Made by a program: the position numbers and the translations under genes. A DNA stretch of 64,000 nt from Parasphingopyxis sp. Its GTDB lineage: Bacteria > Pseudomonadota > Alphaproteobacteria > Sphingomonadales > Sphingomonadaceae. Below, piece after piece: positions 34,399 to 43,038 of the stretch. Numbering within the stretch: the stretch's first letter is position 1; each line of letters starts with the position of its first letter. The notes under the pieces are model-generated. The model made no database searches, was not told the DNA's origin, and worked only from the letters and a program-made list of their open reading frames with translations. Location: assembly GCF_028279465.1 (NCBI RefSeq), contig NZ_JANQNS010000003.1:1-64000 (forward strand), read 5' to 3'.

Positions 34399-34986
34399 AT
34401 GGATATTCGTGTATCGGGTCATCAGGTCGAAACCGGCGATGCGCTGAAGGACCATGTCGAAGAGCGGATGACGGCCATTGCGGACAAATATTTTGCCCGC
34501 GCCATTTCGGCCAATGTGACGTTCGGCAAGGGACCGCGCGATCACGGCTTCCGCTGCTCGATCGTCGCCCATGTCATGCAGGGCGTGATCCTGAAAGGCG
34601 AGGCCGACAATCCGGGCGATGCGCATGCGGCCTTTGAAGAAGCGGCCGGCCATGTCGAGAAGCAGCTGCGCCGCCATATGGATCGGCTGAAAGACCATCA
34701 CAAACATTCCAACGGCGAAATGCCGCCGGTCATGCCCGAAGCGAATGCCGGATATACGGTGTTTCATGGCGGCGAAGAATCGGAAGACGTGCCGGACAAT
34801 CCGCCGATCATCGCGGAAACCAGTGTGGATATCCCTGACGCGAGCGTTTCGAACGCCGTATGGATGCTGGATCTGCGCAATACCAACGCATTGCTCTTCA
34901 AAAACAGCGATACCGGGGTATATAATATGGTCTACCGACGCCGCGATGGTTCCATCGGCTGGGTAGAACCCGAGCGTACGGCCTAG
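34399..34986 (+). CDS. hpf: ribosome hibernation-promoting factor, long form
   Basis: This 195-residue protein has an N-terminal RaiA/HPF domain (DIRVSGHQVETGDALKDHVEE, with KYFARAISANVTFGKGPRDH and the ribosome-facing KQLRRHMDRLKDHHK), a linker and a C-terminal dimerisation domain SNAVWMLDLRNTNALLFKNS that dimerises ribosomes into 100S particles. The full two-domain architecture is the long form. Upstream (34357-34378) is a 7-bp hairpin GCGGATT with AATCCGC, close to the start, which may affect translation. ptsN follows. Confidence 0.92.
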   Translation: MDIRVSGHQVETGDALKDHVEERMTAIADKYFARAISANVTFGKGPRDHGFRCSIVAHVMQGVILKGEADNPGDAHAAFEEAAGHVEKQLRRHMDRLKDHHKHSNGEMPPVMPEANAGYTVFHGGEESEDVPDNPPIIAETSVDIPDASVSNAVWMLDLRNTNALLFKNSDTGVYNMVYRRRDGSIGWVEPERTA

Positions 34987-35048
34987 AGCATATTGTCCCC
35001 TCCGACCGTGGCGTTCGCCCGGTCTTCACTGTGCAACCAAGGTGTTCC

Positions 35049-35513
35049 ATGTCAGAGTTTGAGTTTCCGAGCCCCGCTTTCGTCGTGTTTGTCGATGCGG
35101 TGGACAGTAAATCGGCGCTATTCCGCCTGATTGCGCAGCATGCGGCCGAAATCGCCGATGCGGACGCGCCGGCGCTCGAACGCCAGCTCATCGCGCGCGA
35201 AAAGCTGGGATCGACGGGTTTTGGCGATGGCGTCGCAATCCCGCACGGGAGGATCGAGAGCCTCGAAAAGCCGTTCGGCATTTTCTTCCGTCTCGAAAAG
35301 TCGGTCGACTATGATTCGGTCGACGATCTGCCTGTCGATTGTGTGTTCGCGCTCTTCTCGCCGGAAGCCGATGGCGCGGCCCATCTGCGCGCGCTGGCCC
35401 GGATCAGCCGGCGGCTGCGCGACGGTAATTTCGTCGCGAAATTGCGCGGTGCGCGCTCTACCGATGCGGTATTTGCGCTCATGACCAGTTTCGAGGCGGC
35501 GGACGCTGCCTGA
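35049..35513 (+). CDS. ptsN: EIIA-Ntr phosphotransferase component
   Basis: About 154 residues of the PTS EIIA type-2 fold. The phosphorylatable His is in AIPHGRIESLEKPFGIF, near residue 66. FVDAVDSKSALFRLIAQHAA and the FALFSPEADGAAHLRALARI motif are typical of PtsN. It takes part in the nitrogen-related PTS, which signals phosphate status to potassium transport and other processes. hpf-ptsN is the normal context. The stop is overlapped by the downstream PaaI-type gene when its CTG start is used. Confidence 0.9.
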   Translation: MSEFEFPSPAFVVFVDAVDSKSALFRLIAQHAAEIADADAPALERQLIAREKLGSTGFGDGVAIPHGRIESLEKPFGIFFRLEKSVDYDSVDDLPVDCVFALFSPEADGAAHLRALARISRRLRDGNFVAKLRGARSTDAVFALMTSFEAADAA

Positions 35514-35973
35514 GGAAGCGCCGCTCGCCGGCGCGGAGGCGCATTTCCGCGCGCTGGAATCGCTATACGATTCCGCGCCGATCAACGAAATCTGGCAATC
35601 CAAGCTCGAGATCGTCGAAAGCGGCTTGGCGCGCATCCGTTTCGATCTCGACGAGCGCTATAATCATGCGGCAGGCGCGATTCACGGCACCAGCTATTTC
35701 AAGATGCTCGACGATGCGGCGTTTTACGCGGCAAACAGCCTCGTATCCGATCGCTTCCTGCTGACCACCGGGTTCAACCTGCTGTTCACGCGCCCGATGA
35801 CGGGCGGCACGGTGACGGCCGAAGGGCGATGGGTCAGCGGGCAGCGCCGCGTGTTCGTGGCCGAGGCGCGGCTGATCGATGCCGAGGGCGAGGAGGCCGC
35901 GCGCGGCACCGGCACCTTCATGAAATCGCGCATCCCGCTTTCCTCGCTCGACGGATATCGCCTGCCCGGATGA
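35506..35973 (+). CDS. PaaI/hotdog-fold thioesterase, probable CTG start
   Basis: The coding frame carries EAHFRALESLYDSAPINEIW and continues into HAAGAIHGTSYFKMLDDAAF, a hotdog thioesterase with the PaaI pattern (Asp in MLDDAAF). No ATG, GTG or TTG occurs before residue 41, and starting at TTG 35626 would lose the first helix and strand. CTG 35506 lies 9 bases after GAGG (35493-35496) and overlaps the ptsN stop. The enzyme would hydrolyse acyl-CoA or acyl-ACP of unknown type. A sequence error or ATT/ATC start is the alternative. It is followed by DUF1491 with an ATGA overlap. Confidence 0.8.
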   Translation: MPEEAPLAGAEAHFRALESLYDSAPINEIWQSKLEIVESGLARIRFDLDERYNHAAGAIHGTSYFKMLDDAAFYAANSLVSDRFLLTTGFNLLFTRPMTGGTVTAEGRWVSGQRRVFVAEARLIDAEGEEAARGTGTFMKSRIPLSSLDGYRLPG

Positions 35974-36311
35974 GTGCCCGGATTACCAGCAAGACATTGG
36001 TGTCGGCATTGCGGCGGCGAGTCGAGGCGGCGGGCGGCCATGCCATGGTCCTGACCAAGGGCGACGAGATATCCGGCGCCGTCCTGCTCGCGCTCGCCAA
36101 TCGCGGTGTCGTGAGCGGCCTGCGGGAGCGCGGCATGGCGCCCGATGGCAGTTATCGCTGGGTCGCGGCGGGTCCGGAGGATGCGTCCGATCCGCAGGCA
36201 TTGAGCGCCTATCTCGAACGGCGGCGCAAGTTCGATCCCGATATCTGGGTCGTCGAGATCGATCTCGATGAGCCTGAGGCCTGGCTCGCGGACTTTATCG
36301 GCGCGGAATAG
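35970..36311 (+). CDS. DUF1491-family protein
   Basis: About 113 residues from ATG 35970, overlapping the thioesterase gene by 4 bases. The pattern ARITSKTLVSALRRRVEAAG, HAMVLTKGDEISGAVLLALA and EIDLDEPEAWLADFI defines the alphaproteobacterial DUF1491 family, of unknown function. It appears soluble with a conserved RRRKFDPDIWVVEIDL. The reading frame upstream in 35829-35969 is a shadow of the thioesterase gene and not part of the protein. Confidence 0.88.
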   Translation: MSARITSKTLVSALRRRVEAAGGHAMVLTKGDEISGAVLLALANRGVVSGLRERGMAPDGSYRWVAAGPEDASDPQALSAYLERRRKFDPDIWVVEIDLDEPEAWLADFIGAE

Positions 36312-36349
36312 CCGCTTTCATTCGTTCGGTCTTTGTTCTACCAAAACCC

Positions 36350-36832
36350 ATGGCCGATATGCAGTCGATCCCGTCCGATACCGCGCTGAGCGCCGGCGAT
36401 GTCGTGCGCGGCGCGGCGCGGTTGTTGTTCCGACATGGACTGATCGCCGTGCCGGAGGTGACGCTGGGCAATGGCCGCCGGGCCGACATGATGGCGGTCG
36501 ACACCAAGGGGCAGATCGTTATCGTCGAAATCAAAATCAGCCGTGCCGATCTGCTCGGCGATCGAAAATGGCCGGACTATCTCGACTATTGTGATCGCTT
36601 TTTCTGGGCGGTGCCTGCCGGATTCGATCTCAGCCTGTGCGAACGGAAGGAATTGCAGCCGGAGGTCTCGGGCCTCATCGTCGCCGATGCCTATGATGCG
36701 GCAATCGTGCGCGAGGCGGCCGAGACGCCATTGGCCGCGCCGCGCCGGCGCGCCGAAACCTTGCGCTTTGCGCGGCGCGCGGCGGCGCGCCTATTGGCGG
36801 TCGAAGACCCGCATATCGACGGCCTTGACTGA
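36350..36832 (+). CDS. mmcB: MmcB-family DNA-repair protein (PD-(D/E)XK-like)
   Basis: This 160-residue protein matches MmcB, an SOS-linked alphaproteobacterial protein. Motifs fit a PD-(D/E)XK nuclease-like fold: GRRADMMAVD with Asp, VIVEIKISRADLLGD with Glu and Lys of the EIK motif, and KWPDYLDYCDRFFWAV. MmcB is reported in Caulobacter to act in the response to DNA damage. The nuclease activity is inferred from the fold only. There is no clear ribosome-binding site for ATG 36350. It follows the origin-side operon after a 38-base gap. Confidence 0.88.
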   Translation: MADMQSIPSDTALSAGDVVRGAARLLFRHGLIAVPEVTLGNGRRADMMAVDTKGQIVIVEIKISRADLLGDRKWPDYLDYCDRFFWAVPAGFDLSLCERKELQPEVSGLIVADAYDAAIVREAAETPLAAPRRRAETLRFARRAAARLLAVEDPHIDGLD

Positions 36833-36852
36833 CCGACCTTAGGGTTCGGCCC

Positions 36853-37485
36853 CTAGTTGGGGCTGGGTCCGAAAACCGCGCTATCTTCCGGCTGCTCTTC
36901 GGCTGAATCGAGAATCTCCAATATGGCCGAAGCGCGCGGATCGCGGGCGGCATAATCGCGTGCCGACAATCCGACGACGCTGTCCGCGATATCGGGATTC
37001 GCGCCCGCATCGACGAGCTGCCGGACTATCGCGCCGTTACGCTGGTGGACGGCCAGGATCAGCGGCGTTTCGCCCCGGTTGTTCCGCGCATTGAGATCGG
37101 CATTGACGATCCGCAGCCAGTTGACGGCGTCGGGGAAACCGATCTGCGCGGCGATATGGAGCGGCGTATTGCCTTCCCGGTCGCGGATATTCGGATTGGC
37201 GTTCTGCTGCAGCAAATAGAGAACCCATTGCGGATCGCGCTCGCGGGTCACGATGTGCAAGGCCGCCTCGCCCGAAGACCGGTCGCGGACGTTGATGACC
37301 GTTGAGCTCGGCGCTTCGACGAGATCGCGGACGGTTGCGAAATCGCGATCACGCACGCCGCGCAGGAAATTATAGGTATCGGAAAACTGGGCCGAGGCGG
37401 GGATGGGCATGAGAATCGCGCCTAGCGCGGCAACGAGAACCGCAATCGCTTTGGCGGATGGTCGGGATGCATTGATCCGGTGCAT
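36853..37485 (-). CDS. secreted ankyrin-repeat protein
   Basis: About 210 residues from ATG 37485. A signal peptide (AIAVLVAALGAILMPIPASA) precedes about four ankyrin repeats: GEAALHIVTRERDPQWVLYL, GNTPLHIAAQIGFPDAVNWL, GETPLILAVHQRNGAIVRQL and LSARDYAARDPRASAILEIL. Each has the TPLHxA-type core. It is predicted to be a periplasmic binding protein of unknown partner. The open frame upstream to 37662 belongs to the opposite-strand SCO gene. It converges on mmcB across 20 bases. Confidence 0.85.
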   Translation of the reverse strand: MHRINASRPSAKAIAVLVAALGAILMPIPASAQFSDTYNFLRGVRDRDFATVRDLVEAPSSTVINVRDRSSGEAALHIVTRERDPQWVLYLLQQNANPNIRDREGNTPLHIAAQIGFPDAVNWLRIVNADLNARNNRGETPLILAVHQRNGAIVRQLVDAGANPDIADSVVGLSARDYAARDPRASAILEILDSAEEQPEDSAVFGPSPN

Positions 37486-37544
37486 GGAGTTCCTACCTTT
37501 AAACAGGGTCTCGAACCTACTTGTCTCTCGCCCCTTAGCAAAGC

Positions 37545-38165
37545 ATGAATGGGCCCGCCATGAACGATCGCAAACCCGTGAAAACCGTTTTTTCGACATT
37601 GCTTCTGACCGGCCTTTTGGCCGCCTGTGCAGCTGGTTCCGAGGGTTCTGCCCCACCGCCACTCGAAGGCGCGGCGATCGGCGGGGCCTTCGAGCTTGTC
37701 GACGAAAATGGCGAAACCGTGCGCGACACCGATTTCGCCGGGCAGAATCGCGTGATCTATTTCGGCTATGCCTTCTGCCCGGACGTCTGCCCGGTCGATA
37801 TGCAGAAACTCGGTCAGGCGATGCGCGTACTTGAAGAGCGCGATGCGGAGCTTGCGGAAACCATCACGCCGATCTTCATAAGCGTCGACCCCGCGCGCGA
37901 TACGCCGGAGGTGCTTGAAGAATTCACCAACAGCTTCCATCCGCGCATGGTCGGCCTGTCCGGGTCGCGCGAAGCGATTGACTCCGCGGTCGAGCGCTAT
38001 GGCGTCTATTATCAGCTCGGTGAGGATGACGGGTCAGGCAACTATCTCGTCGACCATAGCAACAATGCGATCCTGTTCGGGCCGGAAGGCGAGCCGCTGG
38101 TGATCCTGCCGATTCAGGACAGCCCCGAGGCGATCGCCGATTCCCTGGCGGCCTGGGCGCGATAG
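37545..38165 (+). CDS. SCO1/SenC-family copper chaperone lipoprotein
   Basis: About 206 residues. The N-terminus is a lipoprotein signal with LLAAC at about residues 24-28. The thioredoxin-like SCO domain has FCPDVCPVD, the copper-binding CxxxC, and VDHSN near the C-terminus with the third ligand His. SCO proteins deliver copper to cytochrome c oxidase. ATG 37560 is an alternative start. The operon continues with the YcgN and YgjP-type genes. The metal-binding residues are all intact. Confidence 0.9.
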   Translation: MNGPAMNDRKPVKTVFSTLLLTGLLAACAAGSEGSAPPPLEGAAIGGAFELVDENGETVRDTDFAGQNRVIYFGYAFCPDVCPVDMQKLGQAMRVLEERDAELAETITPIFISVDPARDTPEVLEEFTNSFHPRMVGLSGSREAIDSAVERYGVYYQLGEDDGSGNYLVDHSNNAILFGPEGEPLVILPIQDSPEAIADSLAAWAR

Positions 38166-38174
38166 GCCGGTCCG

Positions 38175-38609
38175 TTGGCAGGCAATTTCTGGGAGACCAA
38201 AACGCTCGATCAGATGACGCGGACCGAATGGGAAGCGCTGTGCGATGGGTGCGGGAAATGCTGCCTCCACAAATTGCAGGATGAGGAAACCGGCGCGCTG
38301 CAACCGACCAATGTCGCGTGCAAATTGCTCGATCTCGAAACCGCGCGCTGCACCGATTACAAACATCGCCGGATTCATGTGCCCGATTGTCTGCGGTTGT
38401 CGGCACGCAAGATGAAAGACTTTCCCTGGCTACCGAGCACCTGCGCCTATCGCCTGCTGGCGCGCGGCGAGCCGCTGCCCGAATGGCACTATCTGGTCTG
38501 CGGCGACCGTGAGGCCGTGCACGCGGCGGGCGAATCCATCCGCGGGTGGACGGTTTCGGAGACCGAGGCCGGAGACCTTGAGCATCATTGTGTCGACCGC
38601 GCGCTCTGA
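38175..38609 (+). CDS. YcgN-family cysteine-cluster protein (UPF0260)
   Basis: This 144-residue protein contains a Cys-rich cluster CDGCGKCCLHKL near residue 24, with later cysteines in DCLRLS, TCAYRL, VCGDRE and HHCVDRA. It carries the UPF0260 pattern KHRRIHVPDCLRL and WHYLVCGD. Members may bind an Fe-S cluster or zinc; function is unknown. TTG 38175 is the start, 9 bases after the SCO stop. The next gene starts inside its last codons, so all three (SCO, YcgN and the peptidase) are probably co-expressed. Confidence 0.88.
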   Translation: MAGNFWETKTLDQMTRTEWEALCDGCGKCCLHKLQDEETGALQPTNVACKLLDLETARCTDYKHRRIHVPDCLRLSARKMKDFPWLPSTCAYRLLARGEPLPEWHYLVCGDREAVHAAGESIRGWTVSETEAGDLEHHCVDRAL

Positions 38610-39306
38610 GCTGCTGTTTGAAGGCGGTGGGCATCGCCGCGCGCTGACCGTCAAACGTTATCCGCGCGCGCGATCCTTCCGGCTGCGAGTCGATCCGCGC
38701 GACGGGCGGGTGCTGCTCAGCATGCCGCAACGCGGCAGCATGGCCAAGGCGCGTCGATGGGCCGAAAGCCAGCGCGACTGGATCGAAGAACGGCTGGCGC
38801 AGCTGCCGCGCCCGCGCCCGATCGAAGCCAATGCACGGCTCCCCTATCGCGGCCGCGATGTCCATGTCGATTGGTCGCACGACTATCCGCGTAAACCGGT
38901 GCTCGATGAGGATCGGTTGCAGCTCGGTGGGTCGCAAGAGGCGATTACGCGGCGCACACTGAACTGGCTTAAGGATGAGGCGCGCCGCATCCTGACCGAG
39001 GAAACCAATCTTTATGCAAAGCGGGCCGGGGTCGATGTTGCGCGTATCAGCATCGGCGATCCGCGCAGCCGCTGGGGCAGCTGCGCGTCATCCGGCAATA
39101 TCCGCTACAGCTGGCGGCTTGTCATGGCGCCCGAGGCGGTGCTTTCCGCGACGGTCGCGCATGAGGTCGCGCATCGCGTCCATATGGACCACAGTCCACA
39201 GTTTCATGCATTGGTTGCGGAGCTTTTCGGCCGCGATCCGGCGCCCGAACGCGCCTGGCTGCGCGATCATGGCACGGCGCTTTATTGGGTCGGCTGCTCT
39301 TCCTGA
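38578..39306 (+). CDS. YgjP-type M48-like metallopeptidase (DUF45)
   Basis: About 242 residues from TTG 38578 (GTG 38590 is an alternative). The zinc-peptidase motif HEVAHRVHMDHSPQFH supplies two His ligands and the catalytic Glu. Upstream WGSCASSGNIRYSWRLVMAP and SIGDPRSRWGSCASSG match YgjP/WLM-like proteins. It is probably cytoplasmic or DNA-repair linked as in the WLM group, but the substrate is unknown. Its start lies inside the YcgN gene and its end overlaps the convergent PBP gene by 25 bases. Confidence 0.88.
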   Translation: MSIIVSTARSELLFEGGGHRRALTVKRYPRARSFRLRVDPRDGRVLLSMPQRGSMAKARRWAESQRDWIEERLAQLPRPRPIEANARLPYRGRDVHVDWSHDYPRKPVLDEDRLQLGGSQEAITRRTLNWLKDEARRILTEETNLYAKRAGVDVARISIGDPRSRWGSCASSGNIRYSWRLVMAPEAVLSATVAHEVAHRVHMDHSPQFHALVAELFGRDPAPERAWLRDHGTALYWVGCSS

Positions 39307-41396
39307 GACCGGATGGCCGGCGCGGGTTCGCGATCGTCACGCGACGGTGCGTTGTCGCGCTCCCGCTCCGCACGCCGGTCGCCCTCGCTGCGGCGTAGCA
39401 CCTCGTCGAGCCATTCCTCGTCCATATTGCCGGGCCCGCTGCCGTCTTCATAGCGCCGGTCCTCGCCGTAAATGTCGGGCGCCGGGATCGGCATGCCATT
39501 CTCATCGACAAATATCTCGTCGGCATAGGGATCGCCGAAATAGGCGTCATCCTCGCCTTCGAGCCGCCATTCGGGGAGCGTGACCTCGGTGTCGAATTCC
39601 TCGACCGGCCGGTTGGATACCGCATAGCGCATGAAATCGGCAAAAGCGCGGGCCGGCGCGCGTCCACCCTGCAGCCCGGCGACGCGGCGGGCATCGTCGC
39701 GCCCCATCCAGACGGCCGTGGTGAGGCCTGATGAAAAGCCGACGAACCAGCCATCGCGATTGGAGCTTGTCGTCCCTGTCTTGCCGGCAACCGGCCGGCC
39801 GATTTGCGCGGCGCGGCCCGTGCCCGTTGCAACCGCCGTTTGCAGAAGGTCTGTCATCTCGGCCGCGACATAGGGTGCGACGAGCACGCGCGATTGATCG
39901 ATTTCGGCGCGGTACAGCTCCACCTCTTCGCGCGTGTCGGGATCCTCCATCGTTACCCGAACGATGCCATAGGGTTCGACTGCCGTGCCGCCCGCATGCA
40001 CGGACGCGAAGGCGCGCGCCATGTCGATGACGCGCACGTCGGACGTGCCGAGCACCATGGAGGGGTGCGTGTTGATCGGCGTCGTTATCCCGAAACGCTG
40101 CGCCATATTCGCGACCGTATGCAGCCCGACTTCCGCGCCGAGTTGCGCCGCGACCGTATTGACCGAATAGGCGAAGGCCGAGCGGACATCCATTTCCCCG
40201 GAAAAGCGCCCGGAGCTGTTACGCGGCTGCCAGCCGTTCCAGTCGATCGGCTCGTCCACCACCCGATCGCTCGGCGTATAGCCATTTTCGAGCGCGGCCA
40301 GATAGACGAACAGCTTCCAGGCCGAGCCTGGCTGGCGTACGGCCGTAACGGCCCGATTATAGTTGGAGGTGACGTAATCCGTCCCGCCGACCATGGCGCG
40401 CACCGCGCCGTCGCGATCCAGCGACACAAGAGCGGCCTGCGCGCCTTCGGGCGTATGGGCGCGCACTGAGTTTACCGCCTGCGCCTGCATATCGAGATCG
40501 AGCGTCGTCCAGACATCGATCGGCGCACGCGTCTCGTCGATCAACAGGTCGAGCTGGTTGAGCGTCCAGTCGGTGAAATAGCGTACCGAATTGCGGCGTG
40601 GCTGCGGCGCGAGGGCGACATCGTTCGGTGCGGCTGCGGCGGCTTCGCTCGCCCCGATCCGGCCGGTTTCGACCATCAGATCGAGCACGACGCCGGCCCG
40701 GCCGATCGCCGCCTGCGCATCGGCGGTCGGCGAATAGCGAGACGGCGCTTTCACCAGGCCCGCGATCACGGCGGCTTCCGACAGATCGAGGTCGCGCGCC
40801 GTATGGCCGAAAAAGCGCCGCGAGGCCGCGTCGATGCCATAGGCGCCGCCGCCGAAATAGACGCGGTTCAGATAGAGTTCGAGTATCTGGTCCTTCGTAA
40901 AAGTGCGCTCCATCGCGAGCGCGAGGATGATCTCGCGTATCTTGCGGCCGAAGGTGCGCGTATTGGTGAGGAACAGGTTACGCGCGAGCTGCTGCGTGAT
41001 GGTCGAGCCGCCCTGCACCCAACTGCCACGCTCGATCCGCACGCGTACGGAGCGCGCAATCCCGATCGGATCGACGCCGATATGGCTTTCGAAGCGCCGG
41101 TCCTCGACCGAGATCATCGCATCGCGCATGATCTCCGGAATCTCGTCGTGACGCAGCCATTGGCCGTAGCTCGGACCCATCGCGAAAATTACCGTGCCGT
41201 CAGCGGCATGCACACGCACGGTTTGCCCGTTGGGCGATGATTGCAAAGTCTCGAAATCGGGCAGCGAGGACATGGCGATGCCGACCGCCACCGCGAGCGC
41301 GACAATGCCCAGAAATGTCGCATACAGGCCGAACTTGATCAGCCCGATCGTGATGCGCCAGACTGGCCCGCGCGTCTTTGCTCGAGATGCCGCCAT
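39282..41396 (-). CDS. class A penicillin-binding protein (PBP1A-type)
   Basis: About 704 residues from ATG 41396. The N-terminal transmembrane helix (IGLIKFGLYATFLGIVALAV) anchors the protein. The glycosyltransferase domain has EDRRFESHIGVDPIGIARS and GGSTITQQLARNLFL. The transpeptidase domain has SxxK in RQPGSAWKLF, SVN, and KTGTTSSNRDGWF. The C-terminal tail is long, acidic and charged (EDDAYFGDPYADEIFVDENG, EEWLDEVLRRSEGDRRAERE), unusual for PBP1A, perhaps a regulatory region. It polymerises and cross-links peptidoglycan in the periplasm. GTG/other starts upstream to 41444 lack family support. Confidence 0.93.
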   Translation of the reverse strand: MAASRAKTRGPVWRITIGLIKFGLYATFLGIVALAVAVGIAMSSLPDFETLQSSPNGQTVRVHAADGTVIFAMGPSYGQWLRHDEIPEIMRDAMISVEDRRFESHIGVDPIGIARSVRVRIERGSWVQGGSTITQQLARNLFLTNTRTFGRKIREIILALAMERTFTKDQILELYLNRVYFGGGAYGIDAASRRFFGHTARDLDLSEAAVIAGLVKAPSRYSPTADAQAAIGRAGVVLDLMVETGRIGASEAAAAAPNDVALAPQPRRNSVRYFTDWTLNQLDLLIDETRAPIDVWTTLDLDMQAQAVNSVRAHTPEGAQAALVSLDRDGAVRAMVGGTDYVTSNYNRAVTAVRQPGSAWKLFVYLAALENGYTPSDRVVDEPIDWNGWQPRNSSGRFSGEMDVRSAFAYSVNTVAAQLGAEVGLHTVANMAQRFGITTPINTHPSMVLGTSDVRVIDMARAFASVHAGGTAVEPYGIVRVTMEDPDTREEVELYRAEIDQSRVLVAPYVAAEMTDLLQTAVATGTGRAAQIGRPVAGKTGTTSSNRDGWFVGFSSGLTTAVWMGRDDARRVAGLQGGRAPARAFADFMRYAVSNRPVEEFDTEVTLPEWRLEGEDDAYFGDPYADEIFVDENGMPIPAPDIYGEDRRYEDGSGPGNMDEEWLDEVLRRSEGDRRAERERDNAPSRDDREPAPAIRSQEEQPTQ

Positions 41397-41507
41397 GTCG
41401 ATTGTCAGCCCTATGCGCGAACCCAGCCCGTCACAAGCGCCCAATGCGGCTGAATGTGGGCTGAATCAGCCGGATTCTAGCCGGTCGCTACTCAGGCTGC
41501 TAAAGCG

Positions 41508-41909
41508 TCAATCCGTATCGGACGGACGGAACTCGAGCGCCAGGCTGTTCATGCAGTAACGCAGTCCGGTCGGCGGTGGGCCGTCCGGGAAGACATGGCC
41601 GAGATGGCCGCCGCAGCGCGCGCAGCGGCATTCGGTCCGCACCATGCCGTGGCTCATATCGCGATGGTCGGTAACAACCTCGTCGTTCACCGGCTGGGTA
41701 AAGCTCGGCCAGCCCGATCCGCTGTCATACTTGGTTTTGCTCTCGAACAATTTGAGACCGCAGCCCGCGCACAGATAATCGCCGGCCTCGTGATTATCGT
41801 AGAGATCGCCGGCAAAGGCGGGTTCCGTGCCGCCCTCACGCAACACATGATAGCGTTCGGGCGTCAGACGGTCGCGCCATTCGGCGTCGCTAAGTTCGAG
41901 CTTTTCCAT
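41508..41909 (-). CDS. msrB: peptide-methionine (R)-S-oxide reductase MsrB
   Basis: About 133 residues from ATG 41909. It repairs methionine R-sulfoxides in proteins. The zinc cysteines are CAGC and CARC, the substrate-binding block is [12 protein letters not shown], and the catalytic Cys is in [11 protein letters not shown] near the C-terminus. No signal peptide, so cytoplasmic. The frame upstream of ATG 41909 reads through the neighbouring genes and is not supported. It lies between the PBP gene and the FAD/PKS operon, same strand. Confidence 0.95.
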   Translation of the reverse strand: MEKLELSDAEWRDRLTPERYHVLREGGTEPAFAGDLYDNHEAGDYLCAGCGLKLFESKTKYDSGSGWPSFTQPVNDEVVTDHRDMSHGMVRTECRCARCGGHLGHVFPDGPPPTGLRYCMNSLALEFRPSDTD

Positions 41910-41940
41910 GGGCCAGATATGGGCGGCGGACTGTGCCCGA

Positions 41941-43038
41941 TCAAGCGCGAATACGGGTCGCCGCGCCGAGCATATCGACAAAACCGGGCACCGCGCCCAG
42001 CCGGAGTGCATGACGGGCAAGGCGCGGTCGGTCGGCCAGCGTCTTGAGAGCCGAGGCGAACGCGATCGGCCGTTTCGCGGTGCGTGCGAAATCCCGCTGG
42101 AACGCAATTGCACCCTTTGGGCCTTTTTCGAGATAGGCGTCGGCCGCAGCTCTTCCGCTGGCCAGCGCAATGCCGATGCCTTCGCCGGCCAGCGACGGGA
42201 TGACGGCGGCCTGATCGCCGATCCGGAACACGCCCGCCATCCCCTCGCGCATCCGCCAACCATAGGGCACGCGGCTGATGGCATCGGCCGTATCCGGCAG
42301 AGCTTCGCCGTCCAGTCGCCTCCCCAAAAACGGCGATTCCAAGCCAATTTCTTTCAGCAACTGCATTGGATCACCGTCCGCATCGCGCAGCCGCGAGCGG
42401 CGCACCGCCACGCACAAATTGGCGCTGCCATCCTCTTGCAGCAAAAGGCCGGCATAGCCGTGCCGGAACAGATGCATTTCGATGATGCCGTTGATTGTTG
42501 CGGACAAGCGCTCGGACGGAACGATCCGATAACGCAGACCCATCCATGGGTCGGCGTCACGCTTCGCAACCGGACGCTTCAATCCGCGCAGCTCATATTT
42601 GCCTGTGGCAAGAAACAGGGCGTCGGAGGCCATGTCTTCGCCATTGGCAAGTTTGACTGTGCCAGCCGCATCGGCGCTTCTGAGCGCCACGCCGCGCCGG
42701 ATATCGGCTCCCGCCGCTTCCGCAGCGCTCAGCAACACGCTGTCTAGCCGGTACCGGGAGAGGCCGATGCCGGAGCGCGGCAGGCGCACGATGCGGGATT
42801 GCCCACCGGCATAGAGTCCGACCCGGTTGATCGGATGGCCGCCCAGACGATCCCGATCGATTCCGATGGCATCGAGCGTATCCAGCGTCTGCCAGCTCAG
42901 AAAACCGCCGCACAATAGGTCCGGCGTCTCTGCATGGCGCTCGATGAGAATCGGCTCGCCGCCGCCGCGCGCCAGCGTCAGCGCGGCGGTCAGTCCCGCC
43001 GGGCCGCCACCTGCGATCAATGCAGCCGTTCGACGCAT
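41941..43038 (-). CDS. FAD-dependent oxidoreductase of the PKS operon (geranylgeranyl-reductase/hydroxylase-like)
   Basis: About 365 residues from ATG 43038. The N-terminal FAD-binding motif [20 protein letters not shown] is at about residues 6-25. [16 protein letters not shown] and the later [22 protein letters not shown] are the UbiH/geranylgeranyl-reductase superfamily signature. By position it is the third gene of a type III PKS operon, so it likely modifies the PKS product by hydroxylation or reduction. It overlaps the methyltransferase gene by 22 bases. The analogy to SrsC of Streptomyces is contextual. Confidence 0.82.
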   Translation of the reverse strand: MRRTAALIAGGGPAGLTAALTLARGGGEPILIERHAETPDLLCGGFLSWQTLDTLDAIGIDRDRLGGHPINRVGLYAGGQSRIVRLPRSGIGLSRYRLDSVLLSAAEAAGADIRRGVALRSADAAGTVKLANGEDMASDALFLATGKYELRGLKRPVAKRDADPWMGLRYRIVPSERLSATINGIIEMHLFRHGYAGLLLQEDGSANLCVAVRRSRLRDADGDPMQLLKEIGLESPFLGRRLDGEALPDTADAISRVPYGWRMREGMAGVFRIGDQAAVIPSLAGEGIGIALASGRAAADAYLEKGPKGAIAFQRDFARTAKRPIAFASALKTLADRPRLARHALRLGAVPGFVDMLGAATRIRA

